From: Bacillota bacterium
GTDB taxonomy: Bacteria > Bacillota > Clostridia > Peptostreptococcales > Thermotaleaceae
Assembly: GCA_023623095.1 (NCBI GenBank)
Contig: JAMNXX010000208.1
Span: forward strand, 1 to 7,310
Length of the DNA: 7,310 nt
Direction of reading: 5' to 3'
In this document: one piece after another, positions 6,662-7,310 of the stretch
How the letters are laid out: every line of letters starts with the position of its first letter
Numbering within the stretch: the first letter of the stretch is position 1
Program-made: the position numbers and the translations under genes
Notes under the pieces: generated by a model
What the model was told of the DNA's origin: nothing
Database searches by the model: none
What the model saw: the letters and a program-made list of their open reading frames with translations, nothing else

Positions 6662-6691
6662 ATTATATCCCCTTTTCCTAGCAAAAATCAA
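6662..6691 (-). promoter_or_regulatory. Sigma-A promoter of the J-protein/clpB operon
   Basis: Reading the minus strand, TTGATT (6691-6686) matches four of six -35 bases and TATAAT (6667-6662) is a perfect -10, with an 18-base spacer. Transcription should begin near 6655, immediately before the CtsR operator. It lies 35 bases beyond the terminator of splB, so the operon is independent of that gene. Confidence 0.8.
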
Positions 6692-6725
6692 TCCTTTTTT
6701 TCTATTTTTTCCTTCATTTTCTTTT

Positions 6726-6775
6726 TTAAAATAAAAAACAAGGGAAACCGGTTTTCTTGCCTTTTTTCCCTTGTT
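6726..6775 (-). terminator. Intrinsic terminator of splB
   Basis: On the minus strand AACAAGGGAAA (6775-6765) and TTTCCCTTGTT (6747-6737) form an 11-bp perfect stem around a 17-base loop, followed by TTTTATTTT. It begins three bases after the splB stop codon. The A-rich 5' side and T-rich 3' side are typical. Confidence 0.8.
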
Positions 6776-6777
6776 CT

Positions 6778-7310
6778 CTAGATGATATATTTAATCTCTC
6801 GATTCGCAAATAATTGTTCTATCTCCTGTTTGAAAAATTTTTTTATTTCATCTAAATCTTCTTTTGGATATAAATATTTTCCATAGCCAAACTGTCCGTA
6901 TTTAAACTTCCTTTTTTCTTCCTCCATGGACAGCTTGGTTTCCGGAAATATCTGAAGTATCCTGTTTTTGGCTGTCATCGTATAGCGGTGGGATATGACC
7001 TCAAATGCAACTGGAGATTTTAAATCCTTCGGAAGCCTCCTACTTAATTGCAGCAGTAGATCATGGTATTCTTCCTTCCAATTTGGATAAATAAAAACAG
7101 GAGCAATTAAAAAGCCAATCGGATAGCCTGCTTGTGCCGCCGCAATGCTTGCCTCGATTCTTTTATCACAACTGGCGGTAAAATGTTCATATGAATCAAT
7201 GATAGAAGCGGTGTTGAGGCTAAATCGAATTTCCGTATGCCCATTATGCGCAACATTTAAAAATGTATCTATATCATTATATTTCGTTACAAATCGAAAA
7301 CGCGCGTTTT
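6778..7310 (-). CDS. splB: Spore photoproduct lyase SplB, C-terminal part (cut by right edge)
   Basis: SplB is a radical-SAM enzyme that reverses the UV-induced spore photoproduct (5-thyminyl-5,6-dihydrothymine) in DNA during germination. The frame is open from the right edge to TAG at 6780-6778 and gives 176 residues, about the C-terminal half of a roughly 340-residue protein. The visible part starts NARFRFVTKYNDID and includes HNGHTEIRFSLNT, AGYPIGFLIAP and FKYGQFGYGKYLYPKE, a series I recognise from SplB. In this fragment K9, S30 and A69 have the same spacing (21 and 39 residues) as Lys174, Ser195 and Ala234, which I recall as SAM-contacting residues in the Geobacillus enzyme. The CxxxCxxC cluster motif and the catalytic cysteine lie beyond the edge. 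An ATG at 6978 in this frame is an internal methionine, not the start. The gene implies an endospore-forming host and ends at its own terminator. Confidence 0.93.
   Translation of the reverse strand, partial: NARFRFVTKYNDIDTFLNVAHNGHTEIRFSLNTASIIDSYEHFTASCDKRIEASIAAAQAGYPIGFLIAPVFIYPNWKEEYHDLLLQLSRRLPKDLKSPVAFEVISHRYTMTAKNRILQIFPETKLSMEEEKRKFKYGQFGYGKYLYPKEDLDEIKKFFKQEIEQLFANREIKYII

Noticed and set aside
6479..6691. 70-codon minus-strand frame over the J-protein promoter and start
   Set aside because: It covers the -35/-10 and the operator and overlaps the J-protein start in another frame. Its inner 35-codon version has no ribosome binding site.
6502..6777. CIRCE (HrcA) element upstream of the J-protein gene
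   Set aside because: No TTAGCACTC-N9-GAGTGCTAA-like inverted repeat is present; only the CtsR-type direct repeat is seen.
1..7310. CRISPR array, transposon ends, tRNA or rRNA
   Set aside because: I saw no spaced repeats, transposase, terminal inverted repeats, or tRNA cloverleaf and rRNA sequence on either strand.

Overview
This 7.3-kb window looks like ordinary chromosome from a low-GC, endospore-forming Firmicute, probably in or near the Clostridia. The pointers are AT-rich spacers, AGGAGG-type ribosome binding sites, a tRNA-sensing T-box leader, a CtsR-type operator, and the C-terminal half of a spore photoproduct lyase, an enzyme of spore formers. The sequence alone does not fix genus or species.

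Layout from left to right. Positions 1-88 (minus) hold the first 29 codons of a gene running off the left edge; its start resembles a UvrD/PcrA-type helicase. Divergent promoters at 130-186 separate it from a plus-strand tryptophan unit: a near-perfect sigma-A promoter (158-186), a T-box leader with a UGG (Trp) specifier and its terminator (211-473), a 160-nt spacer with an 18-nt perfect palindrome, and trpB (635-1846), which ends at its own terminator. A monocistronic acyl-ACP thioesterase gene follows (2015-2779, plus). Its likely promoter abuts the trpB terminator.

A 13-bp bidirectional terminator hairpin (2792-2823) separates the thioesterase from a convergent minus-strand heat-shock operon. 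Read in its own direction this is: promoter (6691-6662), CtsR operator overlapping the start of transcription (6652-6636), a leader of about 150 nt with potential Shine-Dalgarno-sequestering structure, a zinc-finger-less J-domain co-chaperone gene (6501-5551), and clpB (5446-2837). Further right, a terminator (6775-6726) closes the upstream minus-strand gene, splB, which is cut by the right edge.

How the genes relate: the J-protein and ClpB form a plausible disaggregation module, in which the J-protein recruits DnaK and DnaK hands aggregates to ClpB; CtsR control would induce both under heat or protein stress. The Trp T-box ties trpB expression to uncharged tRNA-Trp. trpB has no trpA beside it, so it may work with a trpA elsewhere or salvage indole. 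The thioesterase and SplB look like independent neighbours. I see no mobile element, CRISPR array, rRNA or tRNA, and no convincing undescribed multi-gene system. The parts most worth a second look are the regulatory layouts: the CtsR-controlled J-protein/clpB operon and its leader, the palindrome before trpB, and the promoter/terminator overlap at 1862-1925.
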